From Prorocentrum cordatum (taxonomy: Eukaryota; Sar; Dinophyceae; Prorocentrales; Prorocentraceae): a DNA stretch of 64,000 nucleotides. Shown here piece after piece: positions 21,117-31,843 of the stretch (its first letter is position 1; every line of letters starts with the position of its first letter). The position numbers and the translations under genes were made by a program. The stretch is taken from the NCBI GenBank assembly GCA_963575745.1, contig CAUYUJ010001733.1, positions 10,001 through 74,000 of the forward strand, given 5' to 3'. The notes beneath the pieces are model-generated. The model was not told the DNA's origin and searched no databases. It saw only the letters and a list, made by a program, of their open reading frames with translations.

Positions 21117-23290
21117 TCACATCAGACGCGTTGGTACAAGTGGCTGTGCGGCACACTCCATGCGCCTTATACGCCACCATGCCCTGCCACATCGACAAAA
21201 AAGCGGGCACTGCGAGGAGCCTCGAGAGGGAGCCACAAGGCGACGACTCCAAAAACTTCCGATCCCACGGGGCCCGTCTTCACGGGAACTCCGCAAAGAT
21301 TCTCTAACAGCTGCCAGTTCTCCTCCACCTCCTCCTCCTCCTCCTCCTCCTCCTCCTCCTCCTCCTGGCCGTGCGCGCGCCGCCGTTCCGAGCGATCTCC
21401 AAAAACCCAAGTAGGGCGTGCGCGGGTGAACGAGGCGGCCCTTGAGCCGGCGCGCCTCGCACAAGAACATGGCATGAACGACGCCGTCCAAGAAGATGGC
21501 CTGACCATTGCGGACGTGCACCGGCAATTCGACTGGGCCCACGCGCTGCAGCAAGGAAGACCGCGCGCCCTTACCCGCCAGCGGGCCCAGCTGAGAGAAG
21601 TTACCAAGGAGCATGACGATCGGGGCCTTACCAAACATGTGTCCTGGCTCCCTGTACAGGTCCACATCGCAATTCTTCTGCGCCGCCCGGGCTCTGCCAT
21701 GCGATACGACGACGCGCCGCAAAGCGCGGGCGGCACCATGGACACCTCCGCAACGATGACGGCCTCGAGTTCGCTCATGCGCTATACGGAATCATTTTCG
21801 ACCTCCTGCCGAGAGAGCGCGGCAAGTTGCATGGACTGCTGGCCGCTCAGCCCGAAGCCGCCGTGGATCGTCTCGCCACCGACGCCGCGCGCGGCGCTGT
21901 CAGACGAGGCCACGGCAAGCCCCGACCCCGTCCGAGCACCCCCCTGGAGAGACGTCGCAGCAGAGTGACCACCTCTGTTTTCCCCACCCCGCCCTGTCCG
22001 TACAACAGGAGAGTCATCTGCTTCCGAGCATTCTCCGCGCTCAACAGCTTGCTCCTGAGCCACGATGGCTTCCACCTGGCCCACGACCAGGGCAACCACA
22101 GCCTTCTGCTCCTGATGGAACGGAACGGGGATATCTGGACCCACTTGCGCAAAAGTTGTTCCGCGATGTCGCGCGGCCGCGGCGGCGGCTGTTCCGCGCC
22201 AGCGACCGCGGGCGCTGGCGGCCGACGGGACACGAGCACGCTAGGCGCCGAACTCGCGAGGCCACCACCTCCGTCGCCCTCTCGGGCAGGATTTCTGCGC
22301 ATTTCCCCTGTATCGAAGTTTGTCCTTCTGCTGAGCTTCGCCCTCGTCGAACTGAACGTCTGCAAGATGGATGCCGCCGAAATCGGAGCCAGCGCGCCCT
22401 CCACTCCTCGCGCTGGCAGGCCGCGGCCCATGGTCCCGCGCATACCCCTCCGAGAACAGATAACTGTAGACCAGAGCCGCTGACGACCCGCGAACGCGGT
22501 CGCACTGGGCTACCGCGGGCACATCGTCATCGCGCATGAGGACCAGCGGCTGCTGCCGAGCCGCCGCCCACGCCGCATCCACCGCGCGCACCTCGTCATC
22601 GCCCACTTCCCGAGCAAACGCCCGGCGCACCGCCGCCAGCCCCCGCCCCCTTATCCTCGCCCGCGCCCCTGGCAGGCCGATTCTCCGCTGCCTGCAGCTC
22701 TGACTGCAGAAACTCTTCGCCGTCTGGTCCGAACTTCCCTCGCGGCCGCCCTCACGCCTGCGCCTCTACATCGAGGTTTGTAACGACCTGACAATCTTGC
22801 GCGCCATGAACTCGGCGGCGCCGGGGCGCGAGTCGAAGTGGCCCACGCGGCCCTCGGGGCCCCCATCGCACATTGATGTCCCTGATCGCGAACCGCTTCC
22901 CAGCTCGCCGCTCGCACTCCTCGCACTGCGTGGACAACGCCACCCGCCGCGCCCACCACTCCTGCGAAGGGGGCGCAGGTTCTCCGGGCGCGTCGACGCC
23001 AGCCCTATAGAGCGCCCAGGCCGCAGCCCCCTTCTCATCCGGCTGCAATGGACGAAATAATGCAGACTTGAACAGCGCGTTCACGTCTGCGTCTTTCCCA
23101 TTCGAAGGCACGGTGAAGCCCCGCAGCTTGGGCGCCATGAGCGGCGCCCCGACGCGGAGCTCCTGCATTCGGAGGCGGCGGCAGGGCGCGCGCCCGCAAA
23201 CGCGCACGCCACGAAGTCCTCTGCGCCGAAGTGGAGCAGGTTGCCCTGCGCCGCGCACACATACATGGCGCAATGGCACATGCCCATGGA
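21117..23290 (-). pseudogene. PIF1-like DNA helicase relic, frameshifted
   Basis: Superfamily-1 helicase motifs occur in the right order on the minus strand but in different frames. Walker A GQGGVGKTE is at 21,999-21,973. A motif-Ia segment (ARGVGGETIHGGF) lies within 21,913-21,845. A Walker-B segment VIVAEVSMV is at 21,760-21,737, where the usual DE is AE. A motif-III segment GNFSQL is at 21,605-21,588, where the usual GD is GN. The second and third share a frame but are separated by a stop near 21,780; the first and last need frameshifts. Upstream, a stretch with MAPKLRGFTVP and ALFKSALFRPL (from about 23,138) and a cysteine-rich part could be the N-terminal region. PIF1-type helicases unwind DNA at telomeres and forks, and also form the helicase part of Helitron transposons. 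With two key acidic residues lost and several frame breaks it is very probably inactive. Short introns could explain some frame changes but not the residue losses. Confidence 0.65.
21322..21366. repeat. CTC trinucleotide tract inside the helicase relic
   Basis: A (CTC)n tract lies downstream of the helicase motif-III region and interrupts the conserved sequence. Confidence 0.95.
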
Positions 23291-23500
23291 CTCCAGGGGC
23301 CCCCCGTCGACGCGATGGAGCCCGTTCGTCTACATGCCGTGGTTCGGCAGCGCCTGGAATGCGACGGCCTGCTGCTGCTCCTGCCGCGGCTGCCCACCCC
23401 CCGCACCTGCAGCCGCGCCCTCCCTAACAGCGACGTCGACGACCTCCAGGCGTAGCCCGGCGCGCCCCTCGCCCAGCGCGCCCACGACACACGACCCCGC

Positions 23501-23520
23501 CCCCCCCCCCCCCCCCGCAA
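23501..23520. repeat. Poly-C run
   Basis: A homopolymer C run, which on the minus strand encodes polyglycine in one frame. Its length may be unreliable in the assembly. Confidence 0.8.
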
Positions 23521-23772
23521 ACGGAAACCTCTCCCGCGGCCGGCCGGCCCACCTCGATGCGCGCGGCGCGCGGATCGTTCCAGAGGTCGCCCTTGCCCGC
23601 GCACACGGCGCAGCTCGCCTGGCACGCCAGCGCCGCGACCCCCCTGCAGCGCAAAGTCCGAGGGCCATGCGAAGAGTAGCACTCGTGCTCATACCTGTCT
23701 AGGCAACCACAGGGTCAAAAAAACACATTGCGGATCTGCGCAGGTATATGTTGCTACCTTCCGGGCCCAGAA

Positions 23773-23870
23773 AATGATGATGACGATGATGATGATGACG
23801 ATGATGATAGCGCTGATGATGCCAGCGATTTTTCGACGACGGTGATGATGATGATGATGATGATGATGAC

Positions 23871-23901
<31 letters not shown>

Positions 23902-23903
23902 CT
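23773..23903. repeat. GAT/GAC trinucleotide array
   Basis: (GAT)n with GAC interruptions. Confidence 0.95.
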
Positions 23904-24089
23904 GCCTTCTCCTCGTTCACATCGTCACCGGCCTCCTTCTCCTCGTTCTCATCCCCGTCTTCCAGATTCTCACCATCCTCCACATACCCCCCTCCTCCTC
24001 CTGCGTCTCGAAGACTTCGGAACCACGCGATCAACGCGCGAGATTCCCACCCTTACTCAACTCCTCCCTCAACATGCATCACCCAACCT

Positions 24090-24480
24090 GCCTCCGCCTC
24101 AAAAGTACACAGGACCACCCCAAAACTAAACAGGACCACCCCAGGAACCAAACACCAAAAACACCACCACCACCACCACCACCACCACCACCACCCAAAA
24201 AATGCACCAATAACAATATCAAAACAGGACCCAAAGATCAAAAACATAGCAAAAAAAAAAAGCCGGAAACACACAACACGACCGAAAACAAGCAAACACA
24301 CACACACACCAAAATATCACCAAACACATCACATAAAAATGCCCAAAACATCCCCACGCCATAAGTAAACAGGACCACCGCTAAACTACACAGGATCGCC
24401 CCAAGGTACCATTACCACCAGAAAAAATCCAAACAGGACCACGCCGGAAGTAAACACGACACTCAAAAAAAAAAAACCCC

Positions 24481-24506
<26 letters not shown>
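24090..24506. repeat. ACAGGACCACCCCAAAACTA array, CCA tract and poly-A
   Basis: Degenerate 18-21-bp units of the AGGACCACCCCAAAAGTAAAC type surround a (CCA)n tract at 24,160-24,195 and end in a poly-A run (about 24,480-24,507). The same unit separates the later cassettes (26,403-26,480, 27,013-27,045, 40,201-40,265, 42,505-42,540, 44,095-44,330). Confidence 0.85.
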
Positions 24507-24511
<5 letters not shown>

Positions 24512-25457
24512 GGCAAAGCAACCTAACAGCGATGTGTAGAAGCATATCTGAAAGCATTCCACTTAAGATTCAGATGAAAATCCAGTTGTAGAATTCTGCT
24601 GTTCTCGCAGTCGTAGTCGCATTCGCGATGACAGTCGCAGCGGCAACGGCAGTCGCAGTCACAGCCTCAGCCTCAGCCTGCCTCAGCCAGCCTGCCTCAG
24701 CCTCAGCCTGCCTCAGCCTCAGCCTCAGCCTGCTTCAGCCTCAGCCTCAGTCTGCCTTCAGCCTCGGCCTCAGCCTCAGCCTGCCTCAGCCTCAGCTGCA
24801 TCAGCCTCAGCCTCAGCCTCAGCCTGCCTCAGCATCAGCCTGCCTCAGCCTCAGCCTCAGCCTGCCTCAGCCTCAGCCTCAGTCTGCTTCAGCCTCAGCC
24901 TCAGTCTGCCTTCAGCCTCGGCCTCAGCCTCAGCCTGCCTCAGCCTCAGCCTGCCTCGGCCGCAGCATCAGCCTGCCTCAGCATTCAAAATGTGGCCCAG
25001 GAATGGAGTTCTGGGAACTAGAAGAACACGAAGTGGCCTACAGTTGGCTCCGGGCATTCAAAATCATGCCCAGGAATTGAATTCTGGGAACTTGAAGAGC
25101 ACGAAGTGGCCTACAGTTGGCTCCGGGCATCCAAAATGTGGCCCGGGAATGGAGTTCTGGGAAATCGAAGAGCACGAAGTGGCCTACAGTTGGCTCCGGG
25201 CATCCAAAATGTGGCCCGGGAATGGAGTTCTGGGAAGTCGAAGAGCACGAAGTGGCCTACAGTTGGCTCCGGGCATCCAAAATGTGGCCCGGGAATGGAG
25301 TTCTGGGAGCACCAAGAGCGATTTTGCGAGGATGTCCCAAGCGATTTCGGCTTCGGCGGCAGCCTCCCCGGGTCCCGCCCAGACCCCCCTGAGGAGTCAT
25401 GATGCTCTCTTTTGAGACCACTAGAAACCTATCAGCAAGAGCTGTTAGGTAAAAATT
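24507..25457. repeat. ~950-bp composite repeat, copy 1
   Basis: The unit starts ATCCCGGCAAAGCAACCTAA. It contains a unique leader, a (CTCAGC)n-type hexamer region from about 24,650 to 24,970, five 73-bp units (24,985-25,320) and an end with GATTTTGCGAGGATGTCCCA. The hexamer frame reads as an Ala/Ser/Cys/Leu-rich peptide but carries no gene signature. Confidence 0.92.
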
Positions 25458-26402
25458 ATCCCGGCAAAGCAACCTAACAGCGATGTGTAGAAGCATATCT
25501 GAAAGCATTCCCCTAAAGATTCAGATGAAAATCCAGTTGTAGAATTCTGCTGTTCTCGCAGTCGTAGTCGCATTCGCGATGACAGTCGCAGCGGCAACGG
25601 CAGTCGCAGTCACAGCCTCAGCCTCAGCCTGCCTCAGCCTCAGCCTCAGCCTGCCTCAGCCTCAGCCTGCCTCAGCCTCAGCCTCAGCCTGCTTCAGCCT
25701 CAGCCTCAGTCTGCCTTCAGCCTCGGCCTCAGCCTCAGCCTGCCTCAGCCTCAGCCTGCATCAGCCTCAGCCTCAGCCTCAGCCTGCCTCAGCATCAGCC
25801 TGCTTCAGCCTCAGCCTCAGCCTGCCTCAGCCTGCTTCAGCCTCAGCCTCAGTCTGCCTTCAGCCTCGGCCTCAGCCTCAGCCTGCCTCAGCCTCAGCCT
25901 GCCTCGGCCGCAGCATCAGCCTGCCTCAGCATTCAAAATGTGGCCCAGGAATGAAGTTCTGGGAACTAGAAGAACACGAAGTGGCCTACAGTTGGCTCCG
26001 GGCATTCAAAATCATGCCCAGGAATGGAGTTCTGGGAACTTGAAGAGCACGAAGTGGCCTACAGTTGGCTCCGGGCATCCAAAATGTGGCCCGGGAATGG
26101 AGTTCTGGGAAATCGAAGAGCACGAAGTGGCCTACAGTTGGCTCCGGGCATCCAAAATGTGGCCCGGGAATGGAGTTCTGGGAAGTCGAAGAGCACGAAG
26201 TGGCCTACAGTTGGCTCCGGGCATCCAAAATGTGGCCCGGGAATGGAGTTCTGGGAGCACCAAGAGCGATTTTGCGAGGATGTCCCAAGCGATTTCGGCT
26301 TCGGCGGCAGCCTCCCCGGGTCCCGCCCAGACCCCCCTGAGGAGTCATGATGCTCTCTTTTGAAACCACTAGAAACCTATCAGCAAGAGCTGCTGAGAAA
26401 AA
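25458..26402. repeat. ~950-bp composite repeat, copy 2
   Basis: Direct repeat of copy 1 (offset 951 bp), with indels in the CTCAGC hexamer region but near-identical 73-bp units (25,930-26,262). Confidence 0.93.
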
Positions 26403-26484
26403 ACATGACCACCCAAACACTAAACAGGACCACCCCAAAATCTCAACACGACCACCCCAAAAGTAAACAGGACCACCCAAAATT

Positions 26485-27012
26485 ATCCCGGCAAAGCAAC
26501 CTAACAGCGATGTGTAGAAGCATATCTGAAAGCATTCCCCTTAAGATTCAAATGAAAATCCAATTGAAGAATTCTGCTGTTCTCGCAATCGTAGTCGCAT
26601 TCGCGATGACAGTCGCAGCGGCAACGGCAGTCGCAGTAACAGCCTCAGCCTCAGCCTGCCTCAGCCTCAGCCTCAGCCTGCCTCAGCCTCAGCCTGCCTC
26701 AGCCTCAGCCTCAGCCTGCTTCAGCCTCAGCCTCAGTCTGCCTTCAGCCTCGGCCTCAGCCTCAGCCTGCCTCAGCCTCAGCCTGCATCAGCCTCAGCCT
26801 CAGCCTCAGCCTGCCTCAGCATCAGCCTGCTTCAGCCTCAGCCTCAGCCTGCCTCAGCCTCAGCCTCAGTCTGCTTCAGCCTCAGCCTCAGTCTGCCTTC
26901 AGCCTCGGCCTCAGCCTCAGCCTGCCTCAGCCTCAGCCTGCCTCGGCCGCAGCATCAGCCTGCCTCAGCATTCAAAATGTGGCCCAGGAATGGAGTTCTG
27001 GGAACTAGAAGA
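26485..27012. repeat. ~950-bp composite repeat, copy 3, truncated
   Basis: It starts with the same ATCCCGGCAAAGCAACCTAA and runs through the hexamer region. It stops inside the first 73-bp unit (GAACTAGAAGAA), where the ACCACCCCAAAAGTAAACAG unit begins. Bases 26,403-26,484 before it hold the CCACCCCAAAA spacer units. Confidence 0.92.
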
Positions 27013-27145
27013 ACCACCCCAAAAGTAAACAGGACCACCCAAAATTACCCTGTGACGTACCCAACCCATTTGTATCAATGGAAACGAGGAGTTGGCCGAA
27101 ACTTGTATGGACAATCAACTTGATGTGTAAGCTACTTGGGAGGCG
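27013..27145. repeat. Spacer units and head of 102-bp cassette 1
   Basis: CCACCCCAAAAGTAAACAGG spacer units are followed by ACCCTGTGACGTACCCAACC and a block ending GTAAGCTACTTGGGA. This head recurs at 40,262 and 42,540. Confidence 0.85.
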
Positions 27146-29200
27146 TCACTGTGCTGGGCCCCGCCACCAGGCCTCGAAAGTGGCGACAGTTTCACAGATC
27201 GCAACCCCCCAGGGATGGCGAGGTCTAATTTGAATCTGCGTGTGGCATCACTGTGCTGGGCCCCCCAGCAGGCCGCGAAAGAGGCGACAGTTGCACAGAT
27301 CGCAGCCCCCCAGGGATGGCGAGGTCTAGCTTGAATCCGCCGTGGGTACCCATTGTGCTGGGCCCCCCAGCAGGCCTCGAAAGTGGCGACAATTTCACAG
27401 ATCGCAGCCCCCCAGGGATGGCGAGGTCCCATTTGAATCCGCCGTGGGTGCCCATTGTGCTGGGCCCCCCAGCATGCCTCGAAAGTGGCGACAGTTTCAC
27501 AGATCGCAGCCCCCCAGGGATGGCGAGGTCCCATTTGAGTCCGCCGTGGGTACCCACTGTGCTGGGCCCCCCCAGCAGCCCTCAAAAGTGGTGACAGTTT
27601 CGCAGATCGCAGCCCCCCAGGGATGGCGAGGTCAAATTTGAATCCGCCGTGTGTACCCACTGTGCTGGGCCCCCCAGCAGGCCTCGAAAGCGGCGACAGT
27701 TTCGCAGATCGCAGCCCCCCAGGGATGGCGAGGTCCCATTTGAATCCGCCGTCGGTGCAGACTGTGATGGGCCCCCCAGCAGGCCTCGAAAGTGGCGACA
27801 GTTTCACAGATCGCAGCCCCCCAGGGATGGCGAGGTCCCATTTGAGTCCGCCGCGGGTGCAGACTGTGCTGGGATGGCGAGGTCCCATTTGAGTCCGCCG
27901 TGGGTACCCACTGTGCTGGGCCCCCCAGCAGCCCTCGAAAGTGGCGACAGTTTCGCAGATCGCAGCCCCCCCGGGGATGGCGAGGTCTCATTTGAATCCG
28001 CCGCGGGTGCAGACTGTGCTGGGCCCCCCAGCAGGCCTCGAAAGTGGCAACAGTTTCGCAGATCGCAGCCCCCCAGGGATGGCGAGGTCACATTTGAGTC
28101 CGCCGCGGGTGCATACTGTGTTGGGCCCCCCAGCAGCCCTCGAAAGTGGCGACAGTTTCGCAGATCGCAGCCCCCCAGGGATGGCGAGTTCCCATTTGAG
28201 TCCGCCGCGGGTGCAGACTGCGCTGGCCCCCCCAGCAGGGCTCGAAAGTGGTGATAGTTTCACAGATCGCAGCCCCCCAGGGATGGCGAGGTCCCATTTG
28301 AGTCAGCCGCGGGTGCAGACTGTGCTGGGCACCCCAGCAGGCCCCGAAAGTGGCGACAGTTTCGCAGATCGCAGCCCCCCAGGGATGGCGAGGTCACATT
28401 TGAGTCCGCCGCGAGTGCAGACTGCGCTGGGCCCCCAGCAGCCTTCGAAAGTGGCGACAGTTTCACAGGTCGCAGCCCCCCAAGGATGGCGAGGTCGAAT
28501 CTGAATTCCCGAATGGCGTCACTCCGCTGGGCCCCCCAGCAGCCCTCGGAAGTGGCGACAGTTTCGCAAATCGCAGCCCCCTTGGGATGGCGAGGTCTAA
28601 CCTGAGTCCCCGTAGGGCGTCACTCCGCTGGGCCCCCCAGCAGCCCTCGAAAGTGGCGACAGTTTCACAGATCGCAGCCCCCCAGGGATGGCGAGGTCTA
28701 ATCTGAGTCCCCGTAGGGCGTCACTCCGCTGGGCACCCCAGCAGCCCTCGAAAGTGGCGACAGTTTCACAGATCGCAGCCCCCCAGGGATGGCGAGGTCT
28801 AATCTGAGTCCCCGTAGGGCGTCACTCCGCTGGGCCCCCCCAGCAGCCCTCGAAAGTGGTGACAGCTTCACAGATCGCAGCCCCACCAGGGATGGCGAAG
28901 TCTAATCTGAGTCCCCGTAGGGCGTCACTCCGCCGGGCACCCCCGCAGCCCCCGCAAGTGGCAACAGTTCCACAGATCGCAGCCCCCCCAGAGATGGCGA
29001 GGTCTAATCTGAGTCCCCGTAGGGCGTCACTCCGCTGGGCCCCCCAGCAGCCCTCGAAAGTGGCGACAGTTTCACAGATCGCAGCCCCCCAGGGATGGCG
29101 AGGTCTAATCTGAGTCCCCGTAGGGCGTCACTCCGCTCGGCACCCCAGCAACCCCCGAAAGTGGTGACAGTTTCGCAGATCGCAGCCCCACAAAGAGATG
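27146..29200. repeat. 102-bp satellite, array 1
   Basis: About 20 units share GGGCCCCCCAGCAGGCCTCG, AAAGTGGCGACAGTTTCACA, GATCGCAGCCCCCCAGGGAT and GGCGAGGTC. Units with CATTTGAATCCGCCGTGGGT dominate to about 28,490, then units with TCTGAGTCCCCGTAGGGCGT, so two subfamilies lie in blocks. Because 102 is 34 codons, stop-free frames persist; these are not genes. Confidence 0.96.
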
Positions 29201-29226
29201 ACGTAAAAGGCAAGAGAGAAGAAGGG

Positions 29227-29237
29227 GAGCGAAGAGA
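29227..29237. repeat. Target-site duplication of the LINE, left copy
   Basis: GAGCGAAGAGA is identical to 38,049-38,059 and directly abuts the (TGA)n tail of the element at 29,238. Confidence 0.7.
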
Positions 29238-29258
29238 TGATGATGATGATGATGACGC

Positions 29259-30024
29259 GCCATAAGGGGACGGTACTCCTATACCACAAAGACTGAGAGG
29301 CCACCAAAACGCCAAACGCGCATGGTAAAGAAGGGAGAAGCGGGCGAGGCGAGAAAGGGGGGGGAGAGAAAAGAGAATCCCAACCCAAGATTGAAGCCCA
29401 TGATACTGGACACAATTTTGAATGTAAAACCACCTGTCCAGATTCGAAGATAACATGATTGAGTCCCATGATGCTCAAAGAAATCAAGTCTGAAGTAAAC
29501 CCGTCTTGAATTGAACCAAGGAAATTGAATGAATGAAAACCGTCCACATTGGATAATTGCGCAACCAGTGAAGCAAGAAATCAAGAGATGAGCAACACGA
29601 TCACCATGCTAAACTTGAGTGAACCATACAATGAAATAAAGAGAACTTACATTGAGTCCCTTGAATCCCAGAGAACACAAGCACAGCAATAGCCTGATCA
29701 AGAAAGGAGGCTGAAGAAGTCAAGCCATCAAATTGTCTGTCCCAACCACACATTGACCCAGAAGATATGGAGGCAAACAGAGAACTGCAATCGAGTGATC
29801 CCAACCGCATAGTCCCACTCAAGTTGAACCAATATGTGCGATGTGGTTGAATTCAAAACAGCGAAACATGTGATGCAGTGGGTGATTGTGAGATGAATTG
29901 ACCCACCGACGTTGTTAAGGATCATGCAGGGAGAGAGACGAGAGGGAAGGAAACCTCCAAAGACTGCAGGCCCATGCACCGCATACGCCCAATGGTAAGA
30001 CTGAGTGAGCCCCGAGAAAGGTGA
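29259..30024 (-). other. 3' non-coding region of the LINE
   Basis: No frame of note. On the minus strand it shows recurring TGGGACTCAAT, TGGGATTC and TTGGTTCAA words every 30-60 bases. The tract at 29,238-29,256 is (TGA)n on the plus strand, the likely 3' tail. Confidence 0.55.
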
Positions 30025-30270
30025 TCACGGGTACTTCCAGCGCCACTTCTCTACAAAGACGTTTCCATCCCACCAGTAGTCCGAAAGGTACCAAACCACA
30101 GGGTACGGCCAGCCTGTCTCGGGATCAAACCAGGTGTCGTAGTACTCTGTGTACCACACTTTGGTGTACACCTTTTCCTCTTCGCAGTAGTTCCACATCC
30201 CACCAGAACCTTGGAACCACTTGGGGCGCTTCCTTGATTCAAGCTTCACTGGCAAGAATCGCTTGACCAT
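30025..30270 (-). CDS. LINE ORF6: aromatic-rich 81-aa protein
   Basis: The frame starts at a true ATG (complement of 30,268-30,270) and ends at TGA. The basic N-terminus (MVKRFLPVKLESRKRPKW) is followed by an extraordinarily aromatic C-terminal half with 10 Trp and 9 Tyr in 81 residues, including DTWFDPETGWPYPVVWYL and VEKWRWKYP. The DPETGWPY core loosely recalls the TG-x-YY spacing of WW or OCRE-type protein-interaction modules, but no assignment is justified. It lies 61 nt after ORF5 on the same strand. It could be a small accessory protein of the element or the last exon of a longer product. The amino-acid bias is too specific for random sequence, so I consider it coding. Confidence 0.55.
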   Translation of the reverse strand: MVKRFLPVKLESRKRPKWFQGSGGMWNYCEEEKVYTKVWYTEYYDTWFDPETGWPYPVVWYLSDYWWDGNVFVEKWRWKYP

Positions 30271-30331
30271 CTGGCCTATGGAAGTTTAGCCGCTCCGTGC
30301 CCAATAACCGCCAGGGTTTGAGGCAAAACGG

Positions 30332-30700
30332 CTACTGACCAATGGCCCATTCTTTCCAAGGAGTTCTCCGCGCCTTACCGTCAGGGCTTCTGGTGTTTAC
30401 GTGAAGCCTGTTGAAACCGCTGTCCCGACACGCTTGGAAGAGTGGTATTTTGCACCAATCGTAAGTGAGAATTGGACCACCTAGGTCCGACGGAACAAGG
30501 AACCGCGCTGGCAACTTTACCGCCCTTTGGAATAACAACGTCGAGCAGTGAGAGAGCACTTCAAGGTCTCGTATGCATAAGAAGCAGACCTTCCGTTGGG
30601 ACCTGCAAATCTTCCCCTGAAAGTAAACGTGAGGGTCAGACGCTTTGGGAAGTAGCATACCGAAATCTTGAGCCCGATACTGCAGGGAGCGGCAGGGCAT
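30332..30700 (-). CDS. LINE ORF5: unassigned 122-aa protein
   Basis: The frame starts at ATG (complement of 30,698-30,700), begins MPCRSLQYRAQDFGML and ends ...KEWAIGQ at TAG. Cysteines are spaced in GKICRSQRKVCFLCIRDL (about residues 29-46), with further Cys and His residues nearby, so metal binding is possible though no standard finger is met. The C-terminus is basic (RSPDGKARRTPWKEW). It lies between ORF4 and ORF6 on the same strand with 222- and 61-nt gaps, and it may be translated from the same transcript. I do not recognise the family. Confidence 0.5.
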   Translation of the reverse strand: MPCRSLQYRAQDFGMLLPKASDPHVYFQGKICRSQRKVCFLCIRDLEVLSHCSTLLFQRAVKLPARFLVPSDLGGPILTYDWCKIPLFQACRDSGFNRLHVNTRSPDGKARRTPWKEWAIGQ

Positions 30701-30922
30701 GGGGCAAGAGAGAGCCCAGCAGGAGAAGACCGATGAAGACGGGATTGTTGCGAAGCCACGGTATCCCTACGATCACAGAGATCAGGCGGGTCCCAGATAG
30801 AATCGCATAAGTGGCATCACCTGGTGCCAGCCAATCCCGTAGGCTGAGACAAAAGGAGAGAACACGACGTGGTCTCGAAACAGACCAAAGTTAATTCCGT
30901 GGGGATATAAAACCCCGCTCCA

Positions 30923-31792
30923 TTAATATTGGAGCCTGTTCTCTGAGGCTGCAATCAGGTATGAAAGCCAAACCTCCGAAGATTCCGTCACATTAAATTT
31001 GTGAACTTGCATTCCGTGGAACATTGCCACGGCACACTTCCTAGTGTGGGGAGCGCATGGGCCGCGAAAGAGGCGGCGATCTTTCCCAGTGCGGGCGAAC
31101 GACCCATGTTGGTCGGCAAACGTCAGAATAGACCTAATGGCGCAGATGATGGGGGAGATTCCCTCGATGATGTGCCAGAACTGGTCAGGCTCCACATATC
31201 CCACTCCCAAGCCAAGCTCCATCAGATCTCCGACGAGCTCTAACCACCTGGAGGTGTCTGGCTCCCTATTCCACCGTTCACGGACCATTCTCTGTACATC
31301 TGTAACACGGCCCGCCACTAAACGAAGCTCCTCCACCGACTTGTGCGAGGCACTAGTAGGTTGTCTCCTTTGAAGATACCTGGCCATCTGGCCCCAAATG
31401 TTCCACCAGATAGTATAGATGAAATTCCCAGGGTCCGACCAACGGTTGTCGTAGAAAACGGCACCTTTGTACGACATTGTCTTAATCTGTACAAAAGACA
31501 TGGAGCGTACAGCAATTCCCACGATTCCAATAAGGTCCTTGCAGGCCTTACTCGAGAAAAAGGCCTCAAAGAGATTCCAAAGCTGTCTCAGGGGAATTTC
31601 GAATTCGCGTCCCTTCTCGTACATGTGAAGCGTGACACACCTCCGTGGACAATACGATCCTGAATTCGCAGGAACAATCTCTGAGCTTTCGATTGCCAGT
31701 GCCCGAGGGCAAACTGAAGCCCATGCTTGAAAAATACAGCATAGGAGCGAATTTGAATTCCATGGCCTAACCACCCTCTGAGGAGCAAGCAT
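30923..31792 (-). CDS. LINE ORF4: unassigned ~289-aa protein
   Basis: The frame is open from 31,843 with the first ATG at 31,792 (LMLAPQRV context) and ends at 30,923. Globular composition: an aromatic stretch (VFYDNRWSDPGNFIYTIWWN), then a helical, charged region (SVEELRLVAGRVTDVQRMV) and a hydrophobic GLGVGYVEPDQFWHIIEGI segment. There is no catalytic signature that I recognise and no clear signal peptide. An alternative start is the Met of YEKGREFEIPLRQL further in. Its position on the minus strand behind ORF3, with non-coding sequence of about 0.7 kb between, fits an accessory frame of the retroelement, but a captured host exon cannot be excluded. Confidence 0.5.
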   Translation of the reverse strand: MLAPQRVVRPWNSNSLLCCIFQAWASVCPRALAIESSEIVPANSGSYCPRRCVTLHMYEKGREFEIPLRQLWNLFEAFFSSKACKDLIGIVGIAVRSMSFVQIKTMSYKGAVFYDNRWSDPGNFIYTIWWNIWGQMARYLQRRQPTSASHKSVEELRLVAGRVTDVQRMVRERWNREPDTSRWLELVGDLMELGLGVGYVEPDQFWHIIEGISPIICAIRSILTFADQHGSFARTGKDRRLFRGPCAPHTRKCAVAMFHGMQVHKFNVTESSEVWLSYLIAASENRLQY

Positions 31793-31843
31793 AAGTAGGA
31801 TCCCAGAACTTGGAGAAAAGTCGTGGAGTGACGTGCAATGCAA

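Noticed and set aside
24628-25080. Ala/Ser/Leu/Cys-rich frame over the CTCAGC hexamer region
   Set aside because: Hexamer repeat gives a trivially open frame; copies differ by indels without constraint.
27115-28504. Open frames of 180-260 codons in the 102-bp satellite
   Set aside because: A 102-bp unit equals 34 codons, so stop-free frames are expected on both strands; composition simply mirrors the repeat.
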